Shown here: one piece after another, positions 22,200-33,914 of the stretch
How the letters are laid out: every line of letters starts with the position of its first letter
Numbering within the stretch: the stretch's first letter is position 1
The notes under the pieces: generated by a model
What the model was told of the DNA's origin: nothing
What the model saw: only the letters and a program-made list of their open reading frames with translations
Database searches by the model: none
Made by a program: the position numbers and the translations under genes
Source of the DNA: Manduca sexta
Lineage: Eukaryota; Arthropoda; Insecta; Lepidoptera; Sphingidae
Direction: 5' to 3'
Assembly: GCF_014839805.1 (NCBI RefSeq)
Contig: NC_051123.1
Coordinates: 3,516,727 to 3,580,726, forward strand
Length of the DNA stretch: 64,000 nucleotides

Positions 22200-22600
22200 A
22201 GCCGAATTTCAGCCACGGCGGCCATCCTCAACGGAGATCAGTCAGGAAGGCACGAGATATTATAGAGCAAAAGTGTGGGCGCAATACATCAGTGCACTCG
22301 CTGATCACAGTGCAGTCACCGTAATTTGAAATGATTGGAGAGATATCAGGCGCAGGACCAACGGCTTTACTTGCTTTCTGAGGTGAGGGAGTATCACACC
22401 ACAAACTACCTAATTCGAAGCTGCGACAGCTAATTTTTAAAATTGATAAACCCACTCACCCTGTCTTTTGGGCTCGACTCAGGATTCAATATGGGTGTAT
22501 CGCACCGACAACTTGCTAACTCCGAGCTACAACTGCAAATTTTAATATGGAAAAACTTAATCAAACTATTTTTTTTACCGACCCGAGAGCTCAGCTTTAG
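22200..22600 (-). repeat. Repeat B with partial duplicate
   Basis: The reverse-oriented B motif GGACCAACGGCTTTACTTGC is flanked by CAGGCGCA and CTTTCTGAGGTGAGGGAGTA. A second, overlapping copy of the middle part (GTGTATCGCACCGACAACTT, CAAATTTTAATATGGAAAAA, ACCGACCCGAGAGC) follows at 22490-22600. Either two copies abut or an internal duplication occurred. Confidence 0.7.
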
Positions 22601-22779
22601 TTATAACCGTACCCATCACACAATACAACTACTCTATCGAAGCAGTTATAATTTCCACGCATACTGGAAAAACGAGTATTTGAACTCAGCTAAGTTTTTT
22701 TACAACTGGCTATCTGTCTAAACTCAAATAACTCTGAGTTATTTTAGTGCCAAGAAATTCACATTCTTAAAACTTGTTC

Positions 22780-22856
22780 GGGGTATAGAACCTGGTAATA
22801 CAATCTAGGACTTCTCTGTCCACAGCCAATGGACAATCATCACAGCAAAGAGGCGC
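22780..22856 (-). repeat. tRNA-like SINE remnant
   Basis: GTTCGGGGTATAGAACCTGG and CCACAGCCAATGGACAATCA resemble an inverted tRNA-derived SINE head. It is too short to assign to a family. Confidence 0.35.
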
Positions 22857-23394
22857 CAAAGTCTGCCAACGCCTTCATTAAATCAAATTCTGAATTATGC
22901 TTAAACACACTTATAATTTGGAAATGTTTATAAAAACGAAATCCAACAAATTTCCCATCAGTAACATAAATTAAAGATATAACATTTAAAGGCCCAGAGG
23001 TCATAAATAACATAACACTCATCTGTACTAAAAATAAAAACCATTTATTAATCCTGTACAAGAATTTCTATCGCGAATTTCGAATGGTTTCGCCTTACTC
23101 GGCTAATAATAAATTGATTTATACGGAACTCGAGAACTGTCAAGAATCTTGTGTACACGTGTATTAGTGTTGACTGCTGGAAGTCGATATACGCTGTAGT
23201 TATTACTTGAAATTTTACTCGCTTGAGGAGTTAGTTAAAAAAAACTGTTACATTATTTTTTTTCTTACCACCCCCTGGATGTGGTGTTGCATGTCGATCA
23301 GAGCAGTGAATAAAGGAGTGTCACCGGACCTGTTTTAATGCTAAATTAACCCACAGCATTACATAACTGTTTACTTTTTTATATTGGTATCATT
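22857..23394. other. No feature recognised
   Basis: AT-rich; nothing supported. Confidence 0.5.
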
Positions 23395-23590
23395 CAATGA
23401 TATGCCCCGAAGAAGGCCACCGCGGATTTTGGTTGGTATGTCGATGTAAGGGGTACATAGGGTTAGGGACTCGGTCCAATGTTCACTCGAATGAAGCTAT
23501 ACTCCCAGACATTGGGCCGTAAGACCGGTGAAAACAACATAACCGTTCCAACCTTCCCCGTAGTGGTAGCGACAAGTTGTTTTTTTTCTT
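23395..23590 (+). repeat. Repeat J copy 1
   Basis: GGCCACCGCGGATTTTGGTT, GGTTAGGGACTCGGTCCAAT and CATTGGGCCGTAAGACCGGT are shared in order and orientation with 50560-50755. The GC-rich, codon-like character suggests it derives from the coding or 3' part of a retroelement. Confidence 0.7.
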
Positions 23591-24497
23591 ACTGCCGAAA
23601 AAAAAGTCATGCAACTACACTCACCCGATGTTGATAAAACATGATGTATGCAATCCAACATGATTTGGTTTATCCCAGTAAGAAATACTTAAGGATCTTA
23701 ATGTAGGGCAAGATCAGTTATTGCAGAGCCAACTCATCGTCGACTGTATTGATCTCTTGTGCGTGAAGAAACAAAGTAAAAGCAAGAAAAAAAGAATAAT
23801 AGAAAGAAAGAAAAATATTTTAAATACTCTTGAACCCTCTCAAGATACTTATTTACAATCGGGTAACGCTAACACAAAACCAGAATTTAAAAAATTGTGG
23901 GAATGATCATATTCTTTAAGTTTATCGCTAGGTTATATTATTTTCATTCTGTTTGTTTTTACTATAGTTAATGAGTGTAGGACGACATCAAGTCTATCTA
24001 TCATTATCATCTAATATTTATAGTTATATCGTTCTTCTTGATTATATTTCGTGTTTATTTTGCGCGAGGAAATCCATGACCCGAAATACTTTAACAACTT
24101 AATGATACATAGATTGAAGCATTCCGCTCGATTGTTTGATCTCCTAAACTTTTTATAGGTTATATAATGTGTTGTTAGATGGAGTGAAGAGGTTCTAATA
24201 AAATGTTATTTTATAGGAAAAATATGGCATTTATATGGTTGTAGGTTGTAACAAAGTTTATACGAAATCGATGTTTGATCGTGAGTGTCGTGATTTCGAA
24301 TTTTGGTTGTTAACATCGACGCGAAAGATGCTATCTATTTGTACATTTGTTTCTTTTACATAAAATAAATACGTGATTCGGTGTAGATATTTTATTTGGG
24401 ATAGGAAAGCATTTTACTGCTCCTTTAAAAAACACGAAAATAAAGCCAATAAAATCTATAGATAGAATTGATTATGTAACTGGCTTGCAATAGAATA
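23591..24497. other. No feature recognised
   Basis: AT-rich; nothing supported. Confidence 0.5.
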
Positions 24498-24835
24498 AGC
24501 GGCGATAGCCTAGTTGGGAGTGGAACGGACTGCCGAGACAAATGTCCGCAGGTTCATATCCCAAGGGCACACACCTCTGACTTTTCTAAAAAAATCATGT
24601 GTGTATTCTTTGTGAATTTATCGTTCGCTTTAACGGTGAAGGAAAACATCGTGAGGAAACTCGCACATCTGAGAAGTTCTGTATAGGAATTTCGAAGGTG
24701 TGTGAAGTCTACCAATCCGTACTAGGCCAGCGTGGTGGACTAAGGCCTAATCCCTCTCAGTAGTAGAGGAGGCCTGTGCTCAGCACTGGGCAAGTATATA
24801 ATACAGGGCTGATATTATTAATATTATTGCAATGC
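24498..24835 (+). repeat. SINE C copy 5
   Basis: Complete C element from GCGGCGATAGCCTAGTTGGG to GGCTGATATTATTAATATT. TTGCAAT occurs at both edges (24485-24491 and just after the tail), a possible short target duplication. Confidence 0.9.
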
Positions 24836-24989
24836 AATCATTTAACATATAATTGTGAGTCTAATGATTTCACAATATTACGAATATTTATATTTATAGT
24901 TTCTCTAGAGTATGTACTGACATGTCTAACTTTTATTATAAACGCACAGTTCGCGACAGGAGCTGTCAACCATGGATATACAGCGTGTG

Positions 24990-25200
24990 GGTGTACGGAG
25001 TGGCGCTAATAATATAAGAACTCGAGTCTAAGTAAACCTGGACTTGAATAAAAATTTTAGTCAAATAAGTAAAATTATTTGATGCTCAAGTGAATAAATA
25101 GGTTATAACAGTGTCGTTTTAGTTGCCATTTTAGTGCAGATTTTGAACAAATAGTTCATATGGACGTTCGTGTCTGTAGAATATTCGTCAATGCTGTCAA
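24990..25200 (+). repeat. Repeat F copy 2, uninterrupted
   Basis: GTGTACGGAGTGGCGCTAAT and GAACTCGAGTCTAAGTAAAC run without a break into GACTTGAATAAAAATTTTAG and TTGCCATTTTAGTGCAGA. This is the empty-site counterpart of the copy at 9903. Confidence 0.8.
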
Positions 25201-25439
25201 CATTTTGTTTCCAAACAGTTACTGTTGTATTCAAAGAGAATTATATGGTTGTATTAGTCGCTTTGCAACTGACAGCTCCAACAACTGCCCTTTAGCGAGT
25301 GCTCATCCATTTCCTATATAAGGATGTTTCAATTTTGCTGTATAATTTACCAACTGCCGAAATTTGTCATTAAAAATTTACTCAAATTTTTCATTGTATT
25401 ATTAACGCTAGAGCAAACAATGTATTAAAATATTGAAAT

Positions 25440-25600
25440 TAAATTATTTTTCGGATTTTATCGCGGTTTTAATTTAGTTTTCTGCCGACATTTCGAAGAC
25501 TTTGCAGCCTTCATGATCACGGGGGGACTGAGGTGTTGTTCATCCGCAAAGTCAAAGTTACAATATCTACCTACATTTTACAAAATATGTATTAAATTTG
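25440..25600 (+). repeat. Repeat G copy
   Basis: TTCGGATTTTATCGCGG, CATTTCGAAGACTTTGCAGC, CATGATCACGGGGGGACTGA and CAATATCTACCTACATTTTA make this one of the better-preserved G copies. Confidence 0.85.
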
Positions 25601-26029
25601 ATCGTTGATATTGAAGACTTGGATGTCACTACACTGTTACCTGTTTCGGAAATACAGCTGTCTACGGGGGGCTTCTGTAATAGAAGCCTGTAGAACCTGT
25701 AGACGTATCACGTAGCGAGCCGGCATTTATAATGCATAAGTGTAAGAATAGATTTACCCGCGCGCTTGTCCCCTGTATATTTAGATTTAGGTATTTCCTC
25801 TACACATTTCAGGGTGCAATGAAAATAAACATTAGATTTTACTGTTTATAAAGTAAATAATTGCGTTGACAGAAGCTTGGGATAGTTTTAGTCTAATTTA
25901 GTAGGTAGTTACTTTCCTCTATTAACATTTTATATAAAGAAATTAGAGAATGAGATTTTATGTTTTGATATTGATTTAATATTGCAAGTTTTTCGTCATA
26001 TAAGACGATATCATAGTGCTAGAATAAAA

Positions 26030-26220
26030 TATTTTTGTGAGGGTGTTTGAGACACCTTTTGCTATAAAACTAAGCGTTTGACAGACCGAGGTATATAGTA
26101 AGTTGGTCATTAACAAGTCATATAAGTCAATTGGTTAGTGAAAATAGTGAAAGTATTATTGTAGTCGGTTATAGTTCTATTTATTTTAGTCAAAATCACA
26201 TCAGTTCTCAACAATATAAT
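26030..26220 (+). repeat. Repeat N copy 1
   Basis: GACACCTTTTGCTATAAAAC, GTTTGACAGACCG and AAAATCACATCAGTTCTC recur in order at 33915-34092. The TATAAAA-like box followed about 30-70 bp later by conserved sequence would fit an LTR or another promoter-bearing element. Confidence 0.75.
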
Positions 26221-26237
26221 ATATTATATATCCAATT

Positions 26238-26400
26238 AATATTATAAATGCGAAAGTTTGTGAGGATGGATGTATGTTTGTTCGTCTTTCACGAAAAAAA
26301 TACTGAACGGATTTGGATGAACCTTTACCTACAGTAATATTAGTTATACATCAGAAAAAACCAGCCAATAGGGTTCTAAAAGCGCTTTTAGACATAAAAC
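26238..26400 (+). mobile_element. H-like repeat, 5' part
   Basis: TTAATATTATAAATGCGAAAG, GGATGGATGTATGTTTGTTC and CTGAACGGATTTGGATGAA are typical of lepidopteran H-type repeats. The CTAG end is missing. Confidence 0.55.
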
Positions 26401-26759
26401 GCTAACAACATTCAGAGATAATATTTTCCACAACTCGATAGGTCATTACTCAGTATTCCTGAAACACAAATATCTATTGTATATTTCAGTTTAATACCCG
26501 ACTTAACAGTCAACTTTTTGCCTTCATCTTCCGCAAGTGACGAAGTTATCTCGTTAAATGCACCAAGAGTTTGCGGGACAAGAGCCTTAGTTGGCAGAAG
26601 CCGGCCAGTGTAAGAAGACCTCTCGCGCACTTCGATCTGATGTCCAAGTTATGGGTTTTGTACATGCCTACAGCTCAAGCATATATGGACGATTATTTCA
26701 TTGCAGAATTTAAGGTGCTTCATCATACACGTCTCCGTTTAAACGACGTAAATTGAGGA
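26401..26759 (-). other. Coding-like remnant, unidentified
   Basis: On the minus strand a 72-codon frame (26412-26630) has protein-like composition without long low-complexity runs, including TGRLLPTKALVPQTLGAFN. On the plus strand a 61-codon frame partly overlaps it and also looks protein-like. I cannot assign either to a family. It may be a decayed gene or transposon fragment; it may also be chance. Confidence 0.25.
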
Positions 26760-28874
26760 TAGTTTGAATTGATTGTGGATGACTCATCATAATTGTATTT
26801 ATTTATTATAAGTTCTCCTAAAAACACAACACATAAATCAGTTAACACTTAACATAAACATAAGATGATATAAAACAATGTGCATCATACATCTAAAGAA
26901 ACACAGCATGCATTAATTAAGATTTTATTTTCTATTATGGTATATTATATTAGTGTAAACAATTTGACAAAGAATTGATTGTGAAGCAGAAATACCACTA
27001 ACTAATAAGGCACCTTTGGTAGAACTCAATGACTCCTTGTATTAACACATCCTTATGTAGATTATATTACTTCTTCATGGAGTCGACGCGAAATGTTATA
27101 ACTTACTGAAAAAAAAAAAATATATTAAACTGTCGCGGCGTTACCACGGCTCTAAAATTGAGCTAATGTCCTAGAGTTGTAAATAAGCTGTATAAACATG
27201 TAAGGAGAATGCATATTACAGGTTGAATTTACAACTTACCGCATCACATGCTGTATCCGGACCAAAAAAAACAATTCATAAGCTCAAAAATAATTCAAAT
27301 AAAACATCAGGTTGAAGATTAGTTACGTTATTTGCAATTCCCGATACCCATGAACAACGGAAGCCTCTTTTAGAATACAATTCAATTCGATACCTCATCT
27401 TTGTACATTACCTATAGAAATCCTTCAATTTCCAATAATAAAGAAATATCATCGCCGTTTTTCAATTACAGCCATTATCACAGTCCGCACTCAAGTTATC
27501 AGGGTCACAAATATGTCGGAACCCTGAAATATCAAGTATCCTAACTTTCCTGAACCTCCGTCAAACTGTCCACGAAGAAAAAGGGCTTTTTTATTAAATC
27601 AGGAAGTTTAGCACTCGGCCCGCCGTCGATCGACGTATAAATTATTATTTGAATTTGAAATCTGAGGAGTTTCAATTTTTTCCCCTTTTATTAGTTCGAT
27701 ATTTCCGTAAAGTGATACACAATTCTTTTTTATAAAAGTACGGGTAAATAATCAAGTAGGTCAACGGATTTTGGTCGGTGCGAACCTTTGTGGAATCGTT
27801 TGTGAAATGTAAACCTTTAGAAGAACTATATTATTTACTAGATTCTTAGTATTTTTAAGAAATATTGTTTTTCAAGAGTGCTATCTTATTTACACTTTTT
27901 GATACCTTGGTTAGGAAAAACTTATGATTGTTTTATTTACGATTCAGTAATGATAAGATCTCTCAGGTTGACATCAAGACATTCGACAGTAAAACCTAAG
28001 AGAAATTGTTTTTTGATAGCTGAATTAAATGACGCAGGTTGAAGAAGTTATACTAATGTTTGATGTAAATGAAAAAATAGAAGCTAAACACACTTCATTA
28101 AGGCAGCTAGAAGAAATATATGCTGAAATATATTTAAAACATAAAAGCAAAAGAAAGCTTACTTCCACTACACGTCCAGTTTACATAATATTAATTGCAT
28201 TTCCAAGATGTCCCGGCTTGGGTTGGAAACAATAGCTCAAGTGCATCGCTCCGTAGGCCAGAGAACGTACTCTGTCGTAATGAGAATGGTTCATTATAAC
28301 ACGAAGCTAGTGAGATAATATAAATAAATTACTTTTGTTGGATAGTTTTGTGTCTTAAGTGTGGAAGTTGAGAGATGGTTTGACTCGAAGGTGGTTTTTG
28401 AATAAGTATATTTTATAGCATAACTGACATAATTAGACTCTAAATTATTGTTCATTTATTATGTATGAAAGACATCCTAGGTCATGATGAAATGTTCGAA
28501 GTTGGATTTTGTATTATATTAATTGAGTTTGGATTCCGTTGGCTACTACGTTAATAAGTAAAAAAATATGGGGTTTTTAAATAAAGTTTAATTTTTAAGT
28601 GGTTGATTATTATAAATTGTATCCATAATGAGTTTTATGATGACCACATTCAACTTAATATTCAACTACCACCTCGATTTTTTTTTACTTTGAATTTTAA
28701 ACATATCTTTCTTACATAAGAATGCTATACTTTGTCCTTCCTTCGTTCCTCCTCACATTACTAGATATCATTCACATCAATCTGTCCTCTATCACATTAA
28801 TAATAAAATCCTTTTTAGAATGAAGATTTATTTGTTTCATTCGATTACCAATTAAACATTCACTTCCCAATCTG
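26760..28874. other. No feature recognised
   Basis: About 2.1 kb of unique-looking AT-rich sequence. The 68-codon frame at 28029 starts directly after a stop codon and has no donor site or recognisable motif. Confidence 0.45.
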
Positions 28875-28990
28875 TCCTCTGGGGCCGTTCAAGTATTACT
28901 TAAGCACCATATGAGGATGAGGGTATACGCTTTGCTTATGTTTGATGATATGGGGAAAGGGGGTCTGAACAGTTTACATCAGCAATTTTA
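28875..28990 (+). repeat. Possible MITE end
   Basis: GGGGCCGTTCAAGTATTACT resembles the terminus of a common arthropod MITE type. No opposite end was found. Confidence 0.3.
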
Positions 28991-29084
28991 AATTTATAAA
29001 AGTCAATTCTCTTTATTTTGAAGTTTTTTTTTTTACATTTTTTCATATACATTTAAAAACATGCAAATAAAAATATAAAAAAAA

Positions 29085-29205
29085 TGTATGACCCTCTGAT
29101 GACGAAGCTCAAGACCCGGCGGTTAGGGTTTCAAAGTAAGGAATCTCCTCACAATGCGCGCCGTGTCCAGCCAATACTGCCTTCTGCATCTGGCCTCCGA
29201 CCCAA
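29085..29205 (-). pseudogene. LINE ORF2 C-terminal fragment
   Basis: The minus strand reads a frame ending in RRQYWLDTARIVRRFLTLKP and a stop, typical of the extreme C-terminus of an insect non-LTR retrotransposon. A T/A-rich 3' UTR complement lies at 29025-29085. The upstream end abuts an (AAAT)n run at 29202-29220. Confidence 0.6.
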
Positions 29206-29270
29206 ATAAATAAATAAATAACATTAAAACAAATAAATAACATTAAAAATAACATTAAATATATTTTATT
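29202..29270. repeat. Simple repeat (AAAT)n / ATAACATTAAAA
   Basis: AAATAAATAAATAAATAACA is followed by repeated AATAACATTAAA units. Confidence 0.75.
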
Positions 29271-29928
29271 TGTAAACATTATACCTTACGTAAGCAATAA
29301 CATTTGCTTACTTTTGCGGACAAGTAGGGAGGGAGAGAGAGGGGGGGATACTAACATTATAATTACGTAATACTTGAAAAGCGTCTCTACCACGTTAAGC
29401 ATAGAACCAATTTTTAGAATAAAGATTTCATTGATCATGACATACTCACAAGTATTCCATTTTAATTTAACAAACGCTTCGTCACGTACCGAGGCTCGGA
29501 AAGAACGCAATAATGAACACATGAGCTAAAGGATAATACATTTGTACGTGAGACTGTTTTCATTGAGTTTTTAAACTCGCTGGAATTATGTTTCGTGACG
29601 ATTGAAGAATGGGAAGTATGTGCTTCTTTTAGCAATGCTCTTTGAAGTTATATTTTTAGTAGTTTCTGCACACGACTTCGAGAGCATAAAATCTCTTTTC
29701 GTGGTATTATAACTTTCTGTGAATGCATTTTCAGAATGATTGTGAATACTTGCGTGTTGGAACAAACAAGCAAAGGAATAAAATTTTCAGGTATTTATTA
29801 ATCGTACAGATTTTTTAATGTTTTATGATAATATTATTTAGTTTACCTACCTATACTATTTCATATTTACGTCACCCAAAGGTAGACTAATAGACAATGT
29901 CTTTGGCATTCATTTCACCTTTATATAT
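29271..29928. other. No feature recognised
   Basis: Contains a GGGAGGGAGAGAGAGG purine run at about 29328. No gene supported. Confidence 0.5.
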
Positions 29929-30237
29929 TACTAGCGACCCGCCCTGGCTTCGCACAGGTGCAATGCTGATACTAAATACACTACAGAAAAACTGTGAACG
30001 TTGTATATAAAAACATAGCGGCCCGCTCTGGCTTCGCACGGGTATAATATAAAAAAATAACAGTATTTCTCCACTATTTAATGGATGTTATTATACATAT
30101 AAACCTTCCTCTTGAATCACTCTATCTATTAAAAAAAACGCATCAAAATCCGTTGCGTAGTTTTAAAGATTTAAGCATATAAAAGGACATAGGGACAGAG
30201 AAAGCGACTTTGTTTTATACTATGTAGTGATAGTATA
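29929..30237 (-). mobile_element. H element with internally repeated end
   Basis: Begins CTAGCGACCCGCCCTGGCTT and ends GACTTTGTTTTATACTATG, matching 49346-49535 in the opposite orientation. The CCGC-CTGGCTTCGCAC-GGT end occurs twice, at 29936 and about 30020, so one copy was inserted at or duplicated into the end of another. Confidence 0.75.
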
Positions 30238-30244
30238 AGGAGTG

Positions 30245-30325
30245 CATCATCATCATTAGTCGCAGGATGTCCACTGCTGAACATGGGCCTCCCCCAAAGA
30301 TTTCCTCATCGACCTATTGAAAGTG
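30245..30325 (-). mobile_element. LINE 3' end fragment (K)
   Basis: ATCATCATCATTAGTCGCAG, CCACTGCTGAACATGGGCCT and CCCCAAAGATTTCC give the inverted K tail with its (ATC)n run. Confidence 0.7.
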
Positions 30326-30379
30326 AGTAGTACCTATAAAGAGTGAGTACCTATATATTACAGATGGCAACGTATAATG

Positions 30380-30582
30380 TACAGTCAACCACAAATTAGC
30401 TGAAAAAATTCAAAATTTCAAAACGCTTCTCCACATTAACTTTAATCAAAATTTTCTTTTTCTTTATATAAAATAAAGTGTCGAAGTTTATTTGGCTTAA
30501 GATAAAACCATTATTGATACGGACACAAAAATTTAAAGGCAATTTGGAATTTTAATTTTGTTCAGCTGCTTTGGTGGCTGTA
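30380..30582. mobile_element. 203-bp TIR MITE at TA
   Basis: The left end TACAGTCAACCACAAATTAG and right end CAGCTGCTTTGGTGGCTGTA are imperfect inverted repeats extending about 40 bp (GCTGAA...AAATT on both sides). The TA at each border fits a Tc1/mariner-type non-autonomous element. There is no ORF. Confidence 0.75.
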
Positions 30583-30884
30583 CGAATAAGAATTTGAATC
30601 CAGAAGATAATGAGCAATGAACAACAGTCACCAAAGTTATGCCGCCTCGCACCAAAACTGGACTGCTTATATCAAATTATTATGATGAATTGTCGCCATG
30701 TGTAACTTTAGTTAATATTGTGAACCCCAGAACGGGCTACGAAGACATAATTTGCAACATCACCCCTAAGGCTTTAAACATACGGAACGTTTCGCAGATA
30801 AACAAAGCAATAGACAAAACATCTCAACACCAAACATCCGCGCACTTAACTCGTTCTCGGCTATAAATCTTAGACCATATTTTT

Positions 30885-31075
30885 TTTTTTATACGGGCAA
30901 TATAAAATGATCTTACTGCACCTGATGGTAAGTGGAGTGGGGTCCAATAGAATGTCGACTGACGAGAGATGATCACCCCTCGACAGTCGACACAATTACG
31001 TCGGCCTGTTGGAACCGAATATACCGGAACGCAACACACTTACTTGGGCCACTATTCATATTCTATAGTAACATT
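30885..31075 (+). repeat. Repeat D, deleted internally
   Basis: TTTATACGGGCAATATAAAA, GGTAAGTGGAGTGGGGTCCA and CGTCGGCCTGTTGGAACCGA, then a jump to CGGAACGCAACACACTTAC. Breaks off at GGGCCACTATTC. Confidence 0.8.
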
Positions 31076-31269
31076 GTACTACCACTGTCCTACTCAATAA
31101 TGCTGACGAACTTGCTCAAGTTTCAGTCTTATTAATTTCACACTCGGTAACTACAAGCCTGTCTCCCGGCAGGGCCCAAGTATGGAAATTAAACGATCTC
31201 AATGCATAGTAATTGAGATGAAATATCGTGCGGGATATTTGACACATTTTTTCTTTAAGAACAGCGTGA

Positions 31270-31539
31270 TATAGGATCATAATGATATTGCGTTACTAAA
31301 TGAAATTGTCTTTAACTCTGCTAACATTGAGTCGAAAATAATTTATGAATAACAAATATATTCGCCAAAATTCCAGTTTTAGTTATTTCATAATTTTGTA
31401 CTTTAGTGCGAATAAGGTGTGTGTATTTCGGACAAAAGTAAAATGTTACCCCGACAAATTCTCTTCGTTGTGTAGTGGCTTAAGGGCATGTAAAATTAAA
31501 ATTATCTTTTATTAATATTTATTTTTTTCGAAACGTTAA

Positions 31540-31581
<42 letters not shown>

Positions 31582-31592
31582 TATATATATAG

Positions 31593-31623
<31 letters not shown>

Positions 31624-31693
31624 TTAGGATTTAGGATAGCTTATGGTATAGTATTTTTATGTAGACAAGTATTTGACAAAATGACCCTGTATA
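31270..31693. mobile_element. TIR-bounded MITE, family I, copy 2, with (TA)n expansion
   Basis: The left border TATAGGATCATAATGATATT is followed by GCGTTACTAAATGAAA, and the right border is GACAAAATGACCCTGTATA. Internal matches to copy 1 include GTAGTGG-TTA-GGGC and TTATTAATATT-ATTTTTTTCG. An (AT)n tract at 31544-31622 interrupts it and is absent from copy 1. Confidence 0.75.
31544..31622. repeat. (TA)n microsatellite
   Basis: About 78 bp of near-pure TA dinucleotides interrupted by AAAG and AG. Confidence 0.95.
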
Positions 31694-31734
31694 GCATCGC
31701 GCATTTCCACAGTAGGCACTGCCATGACACTCAT

Positions 31735-31930
31735 ATTTCGCCAGCTGTATTCGATCTCATGGGATAGAGGAGAAGACCCCAATTAAGGATGGCCTCATGC
31801 CATTTACCGGGCACAATTACACACTCCAGACTGATATCGCAGAAAAACTTAATATCACTTTACTGGGTTTCGAACCCGAGACCTCAGCGCGGTAGACACA
31901 TCGCTTACATAATACAACTATGCAAAAGGC
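31735..31930 (-). repeat. SINE A, diverged
   Basis: Contains GGGCACAATTACACACTCCA, CACTTTACTGGGTTTCGAAC, CGAGACCTCAGCGCGG and TAATACAACTATGC. The B-box complement is preserved; the A-box end is decayed. Confidence 0.7.
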
Positions 31931-32503
31931 ATGCATTGTGTTATTTGTATGGTTTTTATACAACCATATGAGGAGGTGAGTACATTGCTTGAGTAAGTTA
32001 CGCCTGTCTATAAATTTATAGCAACCATCAACAACACAGTCTAGTAGTAGATGGTCCATACTTTAAAATTAATTTCGACACTTCAGGCATTTCTACTAAG
32101 CATGGCACCAGTGGGGAAAGGTGAAATTTTTCAAAAAGTACCCCAAGGCAAAAAAATGCTTTTGTTAACATTGCGGCTAACTTAACAGAAAACAAAAACT
32201 AAGACAAACGTAAATAAACCTAAAATGGAAGACGGCAGGAATTGATTTTTATGGACAGTTCGCCACTACTAGACACTCAGAGATGACTACCTATTATGAT
32301 CAAAATAGTTCGTTTCGTCTATAAAATTCAGTCTTATACGATTCATCGGCATCGATCAGCTTGGCTATTATACTGTTATAAGAACCAACGAAAAACAAAA
32401 AAGAATCCCAATGCTTACATTTTTAGAATCGACAAATTGATCGTTTCCTTTAGAATTGTGGTGAAAATAAACACCAAATGACCTAATTGCTTGTATTTAA
32501 GTT

Positions 32504-32706
32504 TTTTTATTCGAATACGGCAAAATGACCCCACTGATAGTAAGTGGAGTGGGGTCCAATAATCGACTGACGAGAAATTATCTACCCTCGGAAGTCGACA
32601 CCAGACACTCACAGGGTGATCCCGGAACGCGACATATTTGTGCCACTATGGCGGGTTTTAATTTGTGCACTATGGTCGCTATCCGGGCGGATATAAAATA
32701 TATCCA
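32504..32706 (+). repeat. Repeat D with small deletions
   Basis: Begins TTTTTATTCGAATACGGCAA. Contains GTAAGTGGAGTGGGGTCCAA and ACAGGGTGATCCCGGAACGC and ends CGGGCGGATATAAAATATAT. Confidence 0.8.
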
Positions 32707-33552
32707 CCATCAGCGAAAGAATTGTTTAAAATATAAACCAACTGTATCAATCAATACAGACAAATCTATTCACCGCAATGCAGCAACATCTCTCGTACAG
32801 TCTAAATCCCAAAATATCAGTTTGTCAGACACGTACGTAAACTGAGTTTCGATGTAACAATATGGTATTGATCAATAGTTTGGACAACTTCGAACCCTTC
32901 CAAGCCACTCCTTCCTTCCTCGCACTTGTTCCAACTTGTTTGGAAGATTAACTGTCGATTTTACTTAACAATGAACACTTAAAGTTTACTTGTATAAATG
33001 GCGACAATGAAATCTTATATGAAGACATGGAAAAATTACAATAAAATAATGTGTAACTCTTCAAATAGGTATTTAATGGTTTTGGAGACAACTCTAAAAC
33101 TGGAAAGGTACAAATAAATGGCGACATGCAAACTACCAATACCTGGTTTTGGAGGCATAACTCCTAAAAGTATATTTTAGAGCTAAATATTCCTGCATGT
33201 GTAGCATTTTACTGACTAATAGAGGAAGTACAAGAGATCCACCATCTCGCATTAGACTAGCAGTTGCTGAATTTATTTTGTTGATAGAACTGAACATTAG
33301 TATTATCAAAAGGATAAAAAACAGCGAAATGCCGAGAAGTATAATCACATAAATATAAAAATGTCTGCGTGCGACGCTGTGGAGAAATTTAATATTCTTC
33401 CTTATATCTCATCCGGTTGCGTTCACGCCCTGAAAATAGTTTTAAGCATTCAGAATATCCGCTTTTATAGATATTTCATTTATTTAAAGCAAATACTTTG
33501 TTGTATACTATATGTAAAATTGATATTTTAGTCTTGATATATCATCACATCT

Positions 33553-33868
33553 ATTATATCAGCCCTGTATTATTTACTGTCCCACTGTTTGGCACGGGCC
33601 TCCTTTACTACTCAGAGGGATTAGGCCTTAGTCCACCACGCTGCTCTAGAGCGGATTGGTACACTTCACACACCCCTCAAAATTCCTATAGAGAACTTAT
33701 GCAGGTTTCCTCACGATGTTTCCCTTCACCGTTAAAGCAAGCCATAATTCAGAAAGAATACACACATAATTTTTAGAAAACTCAGAGGTATGGGTCCTTT
33801 GAGATTGAACCTGCGGACATTCGTCTCGGCAGTCCATTTCACACCCAACTAGGCTATCACTGCTTTTT
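33553..33868 (-). repeat. SINE C copy 6
   Basis: Runs from ATATCAGCCCTGTATTATTT to the inverted head ACCCAACTAGGCTATCAC. Full length. Confidence 0.88.
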
Positions 33869-33914
33869 ATATCATCAAGAGAAAATAATAATGTAAGGAT
33901 AAAAATATACCTGC

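Noticed and set aside
22443..22721. 92-codon plus-strand ORF
   Set aside because: Overlaps the B repeat and has no domain or splice context.
28029..28235. 68-codon ORF with a helical-looking start
   Set aside because: The ATG directly follows an in-frame stop, there is no donor site at a sensible place, and no family is recognised.
30639..30866. 75-codon ORF between a MITE and a D repeat
   Set aside because: Protein-like composition but no motif, no splice signals and it ends at a repeat; insufficient support.
32101..32280. Small hAT-like element between CAGTGGGG and GCCACTA
   Set aside because: The candidate ends are weakly complementary and the adjacent 8 bases do not match, so no target duplication supports it.
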